Shown: positions 1 to 8,752 of the stretch, piece after piece
Layout of the letters: the number at the start of each line of letters is the position of its first letter
How positions within the stretch are numbered: position 1 is the first letter of the stretch
DNA from: Sphingomonas sp. M1-B02
GTDB taxonomy: Bacteria; Pseudomonadota; Alphaproteobacteria; Sphingomonadales; Sphingomonadaceae
DNA length: 64,000 nt
Direction of reading: 5' to 3'
NCBI RefSeq assembly: GCF_026167525.1
Contig: NZ_CP110679.1
Location: 3,397,501 to 3,461,500, forward strand
The notes under the pieces: model-generated
Databases searched by the model: none
Told to the model about the DNA's origin: nothing
The model's input: only the letters and a program-made list of their open reading frames with translations
Made by a program: the position numbers and the translations under genes

Positions 1-75
1 GGGTGGCCACCGAAGGGGTAAGTCCGTTCGCGGACGAAAGCTCTCAGGTCCCGTGACAGAGGGGGTGATGGACGG
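1..75 (+). promoter_or_regulatory. Glycine riboswitch, 3' part of aptamer
   Basis: The first 75 bases carry the conserved core of a glycine aptamer: CACCGAAGGGG near base 9, a short GTCCG-ttcg-CGGAC hairpin, then AAAGCTCTCAGG and GACAGAGGGGG. It lies directly upstream of the glycine cleavage genes, the usual target, where glycine binding turns expression on. The 5' end is cut by the window edge, so I cannot tell whether this is the second aptamer of a tandem pair or a single one. Confidence 0.88.
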
Positions 76-131
76 ACACGCATCGTGGTGCGTTGACGTG
101 CATCGATCCCTTTTGCCGCGGAGTGCCCCCG

Positions 132-1325
132 ATGAGCCGAGACGTCCATAACGGCCCCACCGACCAATTCACCCAGGCGCGCGGCACCGAATATTCGGGC
201 GACGCCGATGGCGGCGACGACGCGCCCGAAATCCTGACGCTTCCGCTGGATGGTTGGCACCGCGCCCGCGGCGGGCGGATGGTGGCCTTCGCGGGCTATG
301 AGATGCCCGTCCAATATGAGGGCATCATGGCCGAGCATCTCTGGACACGCGAGCATGCCGGGCTGTTCGACGTCAGCCATATGGGGCAGCTGGTCTTTAC
401 GGGCGAAGGCGTGGAGGCTGCGCTCGAGGCATTGCTCCCGGCCGACCTCCAGGCGGCGAAGCTCAACCACCCCGTCTATTCGCTTTTGCTCGCCGAGAAT
501 GGCGGCATCCTTGACGATCTGATGCTTACCCGCCGGGCGGGCGGCGAAGTCTACATCGTCGTCAACGGCGCGACCAAGTGGGACGATATCGCCCATTTTC
601 GCGAGCATCTGGCGGACGAGATCACCCTCAATCATCTCGACGAGCAGGCGCTGCTCGCGTTGCAGGGCCCCGAGGCGGTGATCGCGCTGGAGCGCATCGT
701 GCCGGGCGTCTCGGCACTCGGCTTCATGCAGGGCGACTGGTTCGATCATAAGGGCGACCGGCTCTGGATCAGCCGCTCGGGCTATACCGGCGAGGATGGG
801 TTCGAGATTTCGGTGCCGTCGGAGGCCGCCGAGGCGCTGGCTGACGCCCTCACCGCGCAGCCGGAAGTGAAGCCGATCGGGCTTGGCGCGCGCGATTCGC
901 TGCGGCTCGAGGCCGACCTCCCGCTCTACGGCCACGACCTGGACGAAGAGACGACGCCGATCGCCGCGGGGCTTGGCTTCGCGATCAAGAAGCGCCGCCG
1001 CGAGGAAGGCGGCTTCCCCGGCCACGAACGCGTCATGATCGAGCGCGAGCAGGGTGCGATCGTCAAGCGCGTCGGTCTGATCGTCGAGGGCCGCCAGCCG
1101 GTCCGCGAAGGCGCGGCGGTGGTCGATGCGGGCGGCAGCGAAGTCGGCAAGGTCACCAGCGGCGGCTTCGCGCCGACCGTCCAGAAGCCGATCGCGATGG
1201 CCTATGTGCCGGTCGCGCTGGCGCAACCCGGCGCCCGCATCACGCTTGCCCAGCGCGGCAAGGTCCATCACGCGGAGGTCGTCCCGATGCCCTTCGTTCC
1301 CCATCGCTACGTCAGAAAGGGCTGA
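132..1325 (+). CDS. gcvT: Glycine cleavage system T protein (aminomethyltransferase)
   Basis: T protein of the glycine cleavage system: transfers the methylene carbon from the aminomethyl-lipoyl H protein to tetrahydrofolate, releasing ammonia. The family core starts about 35 residues in (GWHRARGGRMVAFAGYEMPVQ) and runs to the usual C-terminal barrel. The N-terminus is an acidic extension not needed by the family. I chose ATG 132 because GGAG lies about 9 bases upstream; a TTG at 93 would add 13 residues. It is first in a gcvT-H-PA-PB operon behind the glycine riboswitch, 3 bases before gcvH. Confidence 0.95.
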   Translation: MSRDVHNGPTDQFTQARGTEYSGDADGGDDAPEILTLPLDGWHRARGGRMVAFAGYEMPVQYEGIMAEHLWTREHAGLFDVSHMGQLVFTGEGVEAALEALLPADLQAAKLNHPVYSLLLAENGGILDDLMLTRRAGGEVYIVVNGATKWDDIAHFREHLADEITLNHLDEQALLALQGPEAVIALERIVPGVSALGFMQGDWFDHKGDRLWISRSGYTGEDGFEISVPSEAAEALADALTAQPEVKPIGLGARDSLRLEADLPLYGHDLDEETTPIAAGLGFAIKKRRREEGGFPGHERVMIEREQGAIVKRVGLIVEGRQPVREGAAVVDAGGSEVGKVTSGGFAPTVQKPIAMAYVPVALAQPGARITLAQRGKVHHAEVVPMPFVPHRYVRKG

Positions 1326-1328
1326 GCC

Positions 1329-1700
1329 ATGAGCCGTTATTTCACCGAAGATCATGAATGGGTCGACGTCGACGGCGAGACCGCGACGGTCGGGATCACC
1401 GAATATGCCCAGAGCCAGCTCGGCGACATCGTGTTCGTCGAGACGCCCGACGAGGGAAAGAGCTTCGCCAAAGGTGACGACGCCGCCGTGGTGGAGAGCG
1501 TGAAGGCCGCGTCGGACGTCTATGCCCCGGTCTCGGGCACGGTGATCGAGGGCAATGCTTCGCTCACCGACAATCCGGCGCTCGTGAACGAGGATCCCGA
1601 GGGCGAAGGCTGGTTCTTCAAGCTGACGCTGGCCGATGCGGATGAGCTGGAAAGTTTGATGGACGAAGCGGCCTACGCGGACTTCACGAGCAAGCTCTAG
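1329..1700 (+). CDS. gcvH: Glycine cleavage system H protein
   Basis: Lipoyl carrier protein of the glycine cleavage complex, 123 residues, the normal length. The lipoylated lysine is K59 in [10 protein letters not shown], with the usual GDIVFVE strand before it. H shuttles the aminomethyl group from P protein to T protein and the reduced lipoate to L protein; no L protein gene lies in this window. It starts 3 bases after the gcvT stop and is followed by a palindromic repeat before gcvPA. Confidence 0.97.
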   Translation: MSRYFTEDHEWVDVDGETATVGITEYAQSQLGDIVFVETPDEGKSFAKGDDAAVVESVKAASDVYAPVSGTVIEGNASLTDNPALVNEDPEGEGWFFKLTLADADELESLMDEAAYADFTSKL

Positions 1701-1710
1701 CTTCGTCTAA

Positions 1711-1816
1711 CTCCCCTCCCGCTTGCGGGAGGGGCTGGGGGAGGGCGTGTCCGCAGGCGGCGCGCTTTCTTCCTACAGACCCTCCCCCGACCCCTCCCGC
1801 AAGCGGGAGGGGGGAG
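1711..1816. repeat. Palindromic repeat, family A, between gcvH and gcvPA
   Basis: About 106 bases with imperfect inverted arms of some 35 bases (1711-1745 against 1780-1816). Each outer arm is itself palindromic (CCCCTCCCGCTTGCGGGAGG and CCCTCCCGCAAGCGGGAGGG), with inner arms CTGGGGGAGGG and CCCTCCCCCGACC. Copies of the same family occur at 17241-17348 and inside putA at 26001-26101, and a single arm at 23847-23872. In RNA it would fold into a strong cruciform-like structure between two operon genes. Confidence 0.9.
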
Positions 1817-1824
1817 ATTGTAAA

Positions 1825-3183
1825 ATGCGCTATCTGCCCCTTACCCAGCCCGACCGCGACGCCATGCTCGCGACGATCGGCGCCGCCTCGATCGACGATC
1901 TCTTCATCGACGTGCCCGAAGCCGCCCGCTTGGACGGGCCGGTCCACGGCCTGCCGCTCCACGCCAGCGAGATGGCCGTCGAGCGCCACTTGAGCGCGCT
2001 GGCCCGCAAGAACCTCGCGGCGGGCGACGCGCCTTTCTTCCTGGGGGCAGGGGCCTATCGGCATCACGTCCCCGCCTCGGTCGATCATATCATCCAGCGC
2101 GGCGAGTTCCTGACCGCCTACACGCCCTATCAGCCCGAAATCGCGCAGGGCACGCTCCAGGTGATGTTCGAATTCCAGTCGCAGGTTGCGCGCCTGCTCG
2201 GCTGCGATGTCGCCAACGCCTCGATGTATGACGGCTCCACCGCCTGCTGGGAGGCTATCGTGATGGCGCGCCGCGTCACCCGCCGCGGCAAGGCGATCCT
2301 CTCGGGCGGGCTGCACCCGCATTACGTCTCGGTCGCGCAGACGATGGCGAAGTTCACCGGGGACGTGCTCGACACGCGGCTGCCGACGCTGGGTGCCGAT
2401 GCCGATGGCGACGATTTGATCGCACTGATCGACGACGAGACTTCGTGCGTGGTCGTCCAATATCCCGACATTCTCGGCCGCATTGCCGACCTGTCGGCGC
2501 TGGCCGACGCCTGCCATGCGAAGAAGGCGCTGCTGGTTGCGGTCGTCACCGAGCCGGTGGCCTTGGGGGCGATCCGGTCGCCAGGCGAGATGGGCGCCGA
2601 CATCGTCGTCGGCGAGGGCCAGTCGATCGGGGTCGGGCTGCAGTTCGGGGGTCCCTATGTGGGCTTGTTCGCCTGCTCCGAGAAGCTGGTGCGGCAGATG
2701 CCCGGCCGGCTGTGCGGCGAGACGGTGGACGCAGAGGGCAAGCGCGGCTTCGTGCTCACGCTTAGCACCCGCGAGCAGCATATCCGCCGCGAGAAAGCGA
2801 CGTCGAACATCTGCACCAGCTCGGTGCTCTGCGCGCTCGCCTGGTCGGTGCACATGACCTTGCTCGGCGAGAAGGGCCTGCGCCAGCTGGCGGCGATCAA
2901 CCATGCCGGCGCGAGCGCTGCGGCCGATCGACTGGCTGCGGTGCCCGGGGTCGAACTGGTGACCGACCGCTTCTTCAACGAATTCACGCTCAAGCTCCCC
3001 AGAGAAGCCCGCCCCATGGTCCGCACGCTTGCGGATCGGGGCATATTGGCCGGTGTGTCCCTCGGCCGGCTCTATCCGGGCGTCGAGGCGCTGCAGAACG
3101 GGTTGATCGTCGCGGTTACCGAAACCAGCACCGCGGAGGATGTCGAAACCCTTGCCGTCGCACTCGAGGAGGCACTGGCATGA
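1825..3183 (+). CDS. gcvPA: Glycine dehydrogenase (decarboxylating) subunit 1
   Basis: N-terminal half of the split P protein, 452 residues. With GcvPB it decarboxylates glycine and loads the aminomethyl group on the H protein lipoate. The sequence has the family start [15 protein letters not shown], then [14 protein letters not shown] and [12 protein letters not shown]. The frame is open back through the repeat to about 1723, but ATG 1825 starts the conserved protein. Its stop overlaps the gcvPB start (ATGA), which fits the equal output needed for a heterodimer. Confidence 0.96.
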   Translation: MRYLPLTQPDRDAMLATIGAASIDDLFIDVPEAARLDGPVHGLPLHASEMAVERHLSALARKNLAAGDAPFFLGAGAYRHHVPASVDHIIQRGEFLTAYTPYQPEIAQGTLQVMFEFQSQVARLLGCDVANASMYDGSTACWEAIVMARRVTRRGKAILSGGLHPHYVSVAQTMAKFTGDVLDTRLPTLGADADGDDLIALIDDETSCVVVQYPDILGRIADLSALADACHAKKALLVAVVTEPVALGAIRSPGEMGADIVVGEGQSIGVGLQFGGPYVGLFACSEKLVRQMPGRLCGETVDAEGKRGFVLTLSTREQHIRREKATSNICTSSVLCALAWSVHMTLLGEKGLRQLAAINHAGASAAADRLAAVPGVELVTDRFFNEFTLKLPREARPMVRTLADRGILAGVSLGRLYPGVEALQNGLIVAVTETSTAEDVETLAVALEEALA

Positions 3184-4802
3184 CGATCAACCAAAGCGGC
3201 TGGCGTCCGACCGCGCCGGAGCAGGGCGAAAGCAGCGGCGAGACCTTCACCGGCAACCGCGCGCTGATGCTGGACGAGCCGCTGATCTTCGAGATCGGAT
3301 CGAGCGAGACGACCGGGGTGGATTTCGACTTCGCTCCCTCTCCCCTCCCGGGAGAGGGGCAGTCGCAAGCGCAGCCCTCTGCCCCTCTCCCAACTCTCTC
3401 CCCGGAGGGGAGAGGGCTTTCGCGCCTTGGCAACCTCGCCCGCACCGCCCCGATCGGCCTCCCCGGCCTGTCCGAGCCCGAGACGGTGCGCCATTACACC
3501 CGCCTCAGCCGGCAGAATTACGCGATCGACCTGGGCCTATTCCCGCTCGGTAGCTGCACGATGAAGCACAACCCCCGCCTCAACGAGCGGATGGCGCGGC
3601 TGCCCGGATTCGCCGATCTCCACCCGCTTACCCCGGTCGACCGCTGCCAGGGCGCGTTCGAAGTCATCCACCAGCTGGCGCATTGGCTCGTGACGCTCAC
3701 CGGCATGCATTCGGTCGCGATGAGTCCCAAAGCCGGGGCGCATGGCGAGCTGTGCGGGGTGCTGGCGATCCGCGCTGCACTCGACGCCAAGGGCGAGCAG
3801 ACCCGCAAGGTGATGCTGGTCCCCGAAAGCGCGCACGGCACCAACCCCGCCACCGCTGCGTTCGCGGGCTTTTCGGTCGAGGACATTCCCGCCACCGCAG
3901 CAGGGCGAGTCGACCTTGAGGCGCTCAAGGCTCGCCTCGGCCCCGACGTCGCGGGGGTGATGATCACCAACCCCAACACGTGCGGCCTGTTCGAGCCCGA
4001 CATGCGCGAGATATCCGAGGCGGTCCACGCGGCGGGCGGCTATGTCTATTGCGACGGCGCCAACTTCAACGCGATCGTCGGCCGCGTGCGACCCGGCGAC
4101 CTAGGCATCGACGCGATGCACATCAATCTGCACAAGACCTTCTCCACCCCGCATGGCGGCGGCGGCCCGGGCTCGGGCCCGGTGGTCTTCTCCGAAGCGC
4201 TAACGCCCTATGCGCCGCTGCCCTTCGTCGAGAAGCAGGGCGATCAGTTCGTCCTGGTCGAGGAGGAAACCGCGGGCGAGCATCATGCATCCAGCTTCGG
4301 CCGGATGACCGCCTTCCACGGCCAGATGGGCATGTTCACGCGGGCGCTGACCTATATCCTGAGCCACGGCGCCGACGGGCTGCGCCAGGTCGCCGAGGAT
4401 GCGGTGCTCAACGCCAATTATATCCTGCGTTCCATGGAGGATGTGCTCGACGCGCCCTTCGCGGGCTCGGGGCCGTGCATGCACGAGGCGATCTTCAGCG
4501 ACAAAGGCCTGCCCGAAGGTTTCTCGACGATCGACGTGGCCAAGGGGCTGATCGACGAGGGCTTCCACCCGATGACGGTCTATTTCCCGCTGGTCGTCCA
4601 CGGCGCGATGCTGGTCGAGCCGACCGAGACCGAGAGCAAGGCGACGCTCGACCAGTTCATCGGCGCGTTCCGCTCGGTCGCGACGCGGGCGAAGAATGGC
4701 GCACCCGCGCTCAAGGGCGCCCCCCATTTTGCACCGCGCCGCCGGCTGGACGAAACGCTCGCGGCGCGGAAGCCGGTGCTGGCCTGGAAGGGCGCGGACT
4801 GA
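3180..4802 (+). CDS. gcvPB: Glycine dehydrogenase (decarboxylating) subunit 2
   Basis: PLP-binding half of the split P protein, 540 residues. The cofactor lysine is in [39 protein letters not shown] and [12 protein letters not shown] are also family blocks. The protein is longer than I expect because residues about 52-79 are encoded by a palindromic repeat (3335-3417) that sits between the N-terminal tail and the conserved GLPGLSEPE region without breaking the frame. The inserted residues are rich in P, G, E and S. Translationally coupled to gcvPA through an ATGA overlap. Confidence 0.96.
   Translation: MTINQSGWRPTAPEQGESSGETFTGNRALMLDEPLIFEIGSSETTGVDFDFAPSPLPGEGQSQAQPSAPLPTLSPEGRGLSRLGNLARTAPIGLPGLSEPETVRHYTRLSRQNYAIDLGLFPLGSCTMKHNPRLNERMARLPGFADLHPLTPVDRCQGAFEVIHQLAHWLVTLTGMHSVAMSPKAGAHGELCGVLAIRAALDAKGEQTRKVMLVPESAHGTNPATAAFAGFSVEDIPATAAGRVDLEALKARLGPDVAGVMITNPNTCGLFEPDMREISEAVHAAGGYVYCDGANFNAIVGRVRPGDLGIDAMHINLHKTFSTPHGGGGPGSGPVVFSEALTPYAPLPFVEKQGDQFVLVEEETAGEHHASSFGRMTAFHGQMGMFTRALTYILSHGADGLRQVAEDAVLNANYILRSMEDVLDAPFAGSGPCMHEAIFSDKGLPEGFSTIDVAKGLIDEGFHPMTVYFPLVVHGAMLVEPTETESKATLDQFIGAFRSVATRAKNGAPALKGAPHFAPRRRLDETLAARKPVLAWKGAD
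3335..3417. repeat. Palindromic repeat, family B, inside gcvPB
   Basis: Roughly 83 bases with inverted ends: CCCTCTCCCCTCCCGGGAGA at the left and CTCTCCCCGGAGGGGAGAGG at the right, with an inner pair AGAGGGGCAG and CTGCCCCTCTCC. It lies wholly in the gcvPB coding sequence and is read as about 28 codons without a stop. It resembles family A in layout but has a different arm sequence. Confidence 0.85.
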
Positions 4803-4804
4803 GC

Positions 4805-4939
4805 GCTCCTCCCCGGTGCGGGGAGGGGGACCATGCGCAGCATGGTGGAGGGGGCTATCCGCGAGCGACTCGCCTGCGGTGAGCCCCCTCCACCACGCCG
4901 CTGCGCGCCGCGGTCCCCCTCCCCGTGCCGGGGAGGAGC
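4805..4939. repeat. Palindromic repeat, family C, after the gcv operon
   Basis: About 135 bases with terminal inverted arms of about 28 bases (4805-4832 against 4912-4939; left arm begins GCTCCTCCCCGGTGCGGGGA). A second inverted pair lies inside it (GGTGGAGGGGGCT and AGCCCCCTCCACC). It fills the gap between gcvPB and the following methyltransferase. It may act as a transcript-end structure, but there is no T run, so a terminator call is not supported. Confidence 0.85.
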
Positions 4940-4982
4940 TTGGTAGGCTTGCCATCCGCCCCCTCCGGCGACACATGCCCCC

Positions 4983-5567
4983 ATGACCCGCAAACACGCC
5001 CCCGCCACCACCCGCAACCGCGAGCCGATCGCCGCTTTGCTCTCCGAAACCCTGCCGCCCGCCGGCCTGGTGCTCGAAGTCGCCAGCGGCAGCGGCGAGC
5101 ATGTCGCCTTCTTCGCCGAGCGCTTCGCCACGCTCGACTGGCAACCCAGCGACCCCGATCCCGCCGCGCGCGATTCGATCGTCGCCTGGTGCGCGGGGCG
5201 CGCCAACATTTTTGCGCCGCTCGAGATCGATGCCGCTGCCGAGAGCTGGCCGATCGATTCCGCCGCCGCGATCCTGTGCATCAACATGGTCCATATCAGC
5301 CCGTGGGAGGCGACGCTGGGGCTGATGGCGCAGGCGAAGCGGCTGCTTGGGCCGGGCGCGCCGCTGATCCTCTACGGCCCCTTTCGCCAGCGTGGCGTGC
5401 CCACCGCCGAGTCGAACGAGGCGTTCGACCTGTCGCTGCGCGCGCGCAATCCCGGCTGGGGGCTGCGCCACCTGGACGACGTGACCGCCGCGGCCCAGGG
5501 CTTCACGCTCGGGCGGATCGAGGCCATGCCTGCCAACAATCTGACCCTGGTCTATCGCCGGAGCTGA
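4983..5567 (+). CDS. DUF938 family SAM-dependent methyltransferase
   Basis: 194 residues. The glycine-rich SAM motif is LVLEVASGSGEHVAFFAERF near residues 29-48, followed by CINMVHISPWEATLGLM and LYGPFRQRGV, which are typical of the DUF938 family of small class I methyltransferases. The substrate is not known. It is separated from gcvPB by the family C repeat and converges with the EamA gene four bases away, so it is probably its own unit. Confidence 0.85.
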   Translation: MTRKHAPATTRNREPIAALLSETLPPAGLVLEVASGSGEHVAFFAERFATLDWQPSDPDPAARDSIVAWCAGRANIFAPLEIDAAAESWPIDSAAAILCINMVHISPWEATLGLMAQAKRLLGPGAPLILYGPFRQRGVPTAESNEAFDLSLRARNPGWGLRHLDDVTAAAQGFTLGRIEAMPANNLTLVYRRS

Positions 5568-5571
5568 GATG

Positions 5572-6480
5572 CTAGGGCGTCTGCCCGGCAACGGCGGTGA
5601 TCGCGACGTGGCGTACCCGTTCGCGCCAGACGATGTAGAGCCCGCTCGCGATGATCACCGGTGCGCCGACCCAAGTGTAGGGGGTCGGCAGCATCCCGAA
5701 CAGAAGCCAGCCATACAGCGTCGCCCAGATCAAAGCCGAATAGTCCATCGGCACCACCGTCGATACGGGGGCGAAGCGCAGCGATCCGGTGAGCGCGAGC
5801 TGGCCGATCCCGCCGACCAGCCCGATGCCCACCAGCACAGCCCAGGTCAGCGGGTCATGCGCCTGCAGCTGGAAGGCATAGACCAGGCCCAGCGGGGGGA
5901 GCGACAGGACGGAGAACCAGAACACCGTGGTGCCCGCGCTCTCGGTCTTGCCGATCTGGCGCAACAGGATCGAGACGATCGACACGAACAGCGCCGCGAG
6001 CAGCCCCACGGCGGCGCCGTATAGCGGGAAATGCCCGCTCCAAGGCTGCGCGACGATCAGCACCCCGGCAAAGCCTGTGAGCACCGCGGCCCAGCGATGC
6101 CGCCCGGTCCGCTCCTTTAGCACCAGCGCGCCCAGGATCGTCGCGAAGATCGGCACGGTGAATTGCAGCGTGGTCGCCTCCGCCAGCGGCAGGAGCAAAA
6201 CCGCGCCGAAGGTGAAGAGCATGCCGGTCAACCCCACGGCGGTGCGCACGACATGCGCGCCGAAGCGACCGGTGCGGATCGACGCCAGCCCCGGCCCCGC
6301 CGCGATCCAGCCGACGACCAGCGGCACCGCCCACAGCTGGCGGTGGAACATCGTCTCGGCCAGCGTCGCGCCGCGCGTCTCGGCAAGCTTGATCAGCGCG
6401 CCCATCGTCGACAGGCACAGGATCGCGAACAGGCGCAGGGCGAGGCCCTTGTAGATGCGGTCGGAGGGCGGATGCGTCAC
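5572..6480 (-). CDS. EamA/DMT family transporter
   Basis: Inner-membrane protein of the drug/metabolite transporter superfamily, about 302 residues, with around ten hydrophobic segments in two EamA halves; the first half has the family pattern FHRQLWAVPLVVGWIAA and PLAEATTLQFTVPIFATILG. Substrate unknown; exporters of this family move amino acids or metabolites out of the cell. I chose GTG 6480, just before the first membrane segment; an upstream extension to 6591 would run into the proS start. It is divergent from proS with only about 85 bases between starts. Confidence 0.85.
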   Translation of the reverse strand: MTHPPSDRIYKGLALRLFAILCLSTMGALIKLAETRGATLAETMFHRQLWAVPLVVGWIAAGPGLASIRTGRFGAHVVRTAVGLTGMLFTFGAVLLLPLAEATTLQFTVPIFATILGALVLKERTGRHRWAAVLTGFAGVLIVAQPWSGHFPLYGAAVGLLAALFVSIVSILLRQIGKTESAGTTVFWFSVLSLPPLGLVYAFQLQAHDPLTWAVLVGIGLVGGIGQLALTGSLRFAPVSTVVPMDYSALIWATLYGWLLFGMLPTPYTWVGAPVIIASGLYIVWRERVRHVAITAVAGQTP

Positions 6481-6565
6481 GATCTTCGGCCTAGGTGCGG
6501 TGCAGCATCGACACAAGCCCGACAGGCCTTTGCGAAGCCGGTGCCAGGCGCTATCCGCGCTGGCT

Positions 6566-8095
6566 ATGATCAAACATGCCCTCTCCGTCACCCGCGACGC
6601 CGATTTCGCCGCCTGGTATCAAGCCGTCATCACCGAGGCCGATCTGGCCGAGGAGAGCGGCGTGCGCGGCTGCATGGTCATCCGGCCGTGGGGCTATGGC
6701 ATCTGGGAGCGGATCCAGCGGCTGCTCGACGATCGCATCAAGGCGACGGGGCATGAGAATTGCTATTTCCCGCTCTTCATTCCCTTGAGCTATTTCGAGA
6801 AGGAGGCCGATCATGTCGAGGGCTTCGCCAAGGAAATGGCGGTGGTCACGCATCACCGGCTGATCTCGGATGGCAAAGGCGGGCTGGTCCCCGATCCCGC
6901 CGCCAAGCTCGAAGAGCCGCTGGTCGTCCGGCCGACGTCGGAGACGGTGATCGGCGCCGCGTTCAGCCGCTGGATCCAGTCGTGGCGCGACTTGCCGGTG
7001 CTGATCAACCAATGGGCCAATGTCGTGCGCTGGGAGATGCGCACCCGCATGTTCCTGCGCACCAGCGAGTTCCTCTGGCAGGAGGGCCATACCGCGCATG
7101 CCAGCGAGGCCGAGGCGCGCGAAGAGACGCTCAAGATGCTCGAAGTCTATCGCGAATTCGCCGAGAATTGCCTGGCGATGCCGGTGGTCGCGGGCGAGAA
7201 GCCCGAGAATGAACGCTTCCCCGGCGCGGTCTCGACCTATTCGATCGAGGCGATGATGCAGGACGGCAAGGCGCTGCAGGCGGGCACCTCGCATTTCCTC
7301 GGCACGACCTTCAGCCAGGCGCAGGACATCAAGTTCCAGAACAGCGCCGGCGAGCTCGAGTTGGCGCAGACCACGAGCTGGGGCGTCTCCACCCGCATGA
7401 TCGGCGGCGTCATCATGGTCCATGGCGACGACGACGGGCTGCGCGTGCCGCCGCGCGTCGCGCCCTGGCAGATCGTGATCGTACCGATGCTGCGCGACAA
7501 GGACGAGGATGCCGAGCTGATCGACTATTGCAAGGCGCTGCAACGGGAACTGGCGAAGCTGTCCGCGCTCGGCGAGGCGGTGCGGGCCCTGCTCGATCTC
7601 AAGCCTGCCAAGGCGCAGACCAAGCGCTGGGGCTGGGTGAAGAAGGGCGCGCCGATCATCGTCGAGGTCGGCGGGCGCGACATGGCCGGGGCCGCCGTCT
7701 CGGTGATCCGCCGCGATCGGCTGTACCGCGAGGACGGCAAGCTCGACAGCGCCGTCGTGCCGCGGGCGGACTTCGTGGGCGAGGCGGCGCAGATGCTGGA
7801 GAGCATCCAGCAGGCGCTCCACGCGCAGGCGCGCGAACGGATGGACGCCAACATCAGGCGCGACGTGGGGGATTTCGCGGCGCTGGAGAAAGCGTTCGAA
7901 GGCGACAAGCCCGGCTGGGTTGAAGTCAATTGGTCGAAGCCTACGGGGGCCGAGCTCGACAAGGTGGTCGAGCGGCTCAAGGCGCTCAAGCTCACCTTCC
8001 GCAACGTACCCCAGGATGCGGTGCCGGCGACGGGCGACTGCCTGTTCACGGGCAAGCCCGCGGTCGAGCGGATCCTGGTCGCGCGGTCCTATTGA
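6566..8095 (+). CDS. proS: Prolyl-tRNA synthetase, short (archaeal/eukaryotic-like) type
   Basis: Class II synthetase charging tRNA-Pro, 509 residues. Motif 2 includes WANVVRWEMRTRMFLRTSEF with WQEGHTAHAS, and RPTSETVIGAAFSRWIQSW precedes it. There is no room for the editing insertion found between motifs 2 and 3 in the E. coli type, and the anticodon-binding domain plus C-terminal extension (to ERILVARSY) resemble the archaeal/eukaryotic class. ATG 6566 starts the conserved MIKHALSVTRDADF. The frame is open further upstream but that part lies over the EamA promoter region. The 2OG oxygenase gene follows 2 bases after the stop. Confidence 0.95.
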   Translation: MIKHALSVTRDADFAAWYQAVITEADLAEESGVRGCMVIRPWGYGIWERIQRLLDDRIKATGHENCYFPLFIPLSYFEKEADHVEGFAKEMAVVTHHRLISDGKGGLVPDPAAKLEEPLVVRPTSETVIGAAFSRWIQSWRDLPVLINQWANVVRWEMRTRMFLRTSEFLWQEGHTAHASEAEAREETLKMLEVYREFAENCLAMPVVAGEKPENERFPGAVSTYSIEAMMQDGKALQAGTSHFLGTTFSQAQDIKFQNSAGELELAQTTSWGVSTRMIGGVIMVHGDDDGLRVPPRVAPWQIVIVPMLRDKDEDAELIDYCKALQRELAKLSALGEAVRALLDLKPAKAQTKRWGWVKKGAPIIVEVGGRDMAGAAVSVIRRDRLYREDGKLDSAVVPRADFVGEAAQMLESIQQALHAQARERMDANIRRDVGDFAALEKAFEGDKPGWVEVNWSKPTGAELDKVVERLKALKLTFRNVPQDAVPATGDCLFTGKPAVERILVARSY

Positions 8096-8097
8096 GC

Positions 8098-8697
8098 ATG
8101 CGCACGCTCTTCGCCTCGCTGCTCTATCAGGAGCCGTTGGGCGACGCCGCGCTGGTCGAAGAGCTGGAGGCCTCGTGCCTGCAACTGGCGCAGGACGATC
8201 TGGCCGGGCGGCGCTGGGCGAAAGAGAAGGGCTATCGCGGCTATACCTCCTATGCCTCGCTCAACGATCTGCCGCTCCGCGATCCCGCGTTCGGCGATCT
8301 CAAGCGGCTACTCGATCGCCATGTCGCGAAATATGCCGAGGGCTGCGGCTTCGAGCTGGGCGGTCGCAAGCTCAAGCTCGACAGTCTGTGGGTCAACGTC
8401 CTCGACGGGAAGGGCGGGCATAGCGGGCATCTCCATCCGCACAGCGTCGTCTCGGGCACGGTCTATGTGACGCTGCCACCCGGTTCGCGCGGGCTGCGGC
8501 TCGAGGATCCGCGCCTGCCGATGATGATGGCCGCGCCGCCGCGCCGCGAGGATGTGCCCGAAATGCTGCGCACCTTCGTCGAGATCGTCCCCGAGCCGGG
8601 CACGGTGCTGCTCTGGGAAAGCTGGCTGCGCCACGAGGTGCCCGCCGGATCGGGGACGGGCAAGCGGATCAGCGTGAGCTTCAACTATCGCTGGTGA
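8098..8697 (+). CDS. 2OG-Fe(II) oxygenase family protein
   Basis: 199 residues, matching the pattern of the putative 2-oxoglutarate/Fe(II) oxygenases (TIGR02466-like). Visible signs are a double-stranded beta-helix with HSGHLHPHSVVSGTVYV (iron-binding histidines likely here), GTVLLWESWLRHEVPAG with the distal histidine, and a basic SGTGKRISVSFNYRW end that would bind 2-oxoglutarate. The substrate is not known; relatives act on amino acids or peptides. ATG 8098 begins 2 bases after the proS stop, so the two are likely cotranscribed. Confidence 0.8.
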   Translation: MRTLFASLLYQEPLGDAALVEELEASCLQLAQDDLAGRRWAKEKGYRGYTSYASLNDLPLRDPAFGDLKRLLDRHVAKYAEGCGFELGGRKLKLDSLWVNVLDGKGGHSGHLHPHSVVSGTVYVTLPPGSRGLRLEDPRLPMMMAAPPRREDVPEMLRTFVEIVPEPGTVLLWESWLRHEVPAGSGTGKRISVSFNYRW

Positions 8698-8752
8698 GTT
8701 CGCCTGGCTGCCGCGGCGCGGCTTCCTCGCCGGGGCGCTGGCGCTGCCGATC

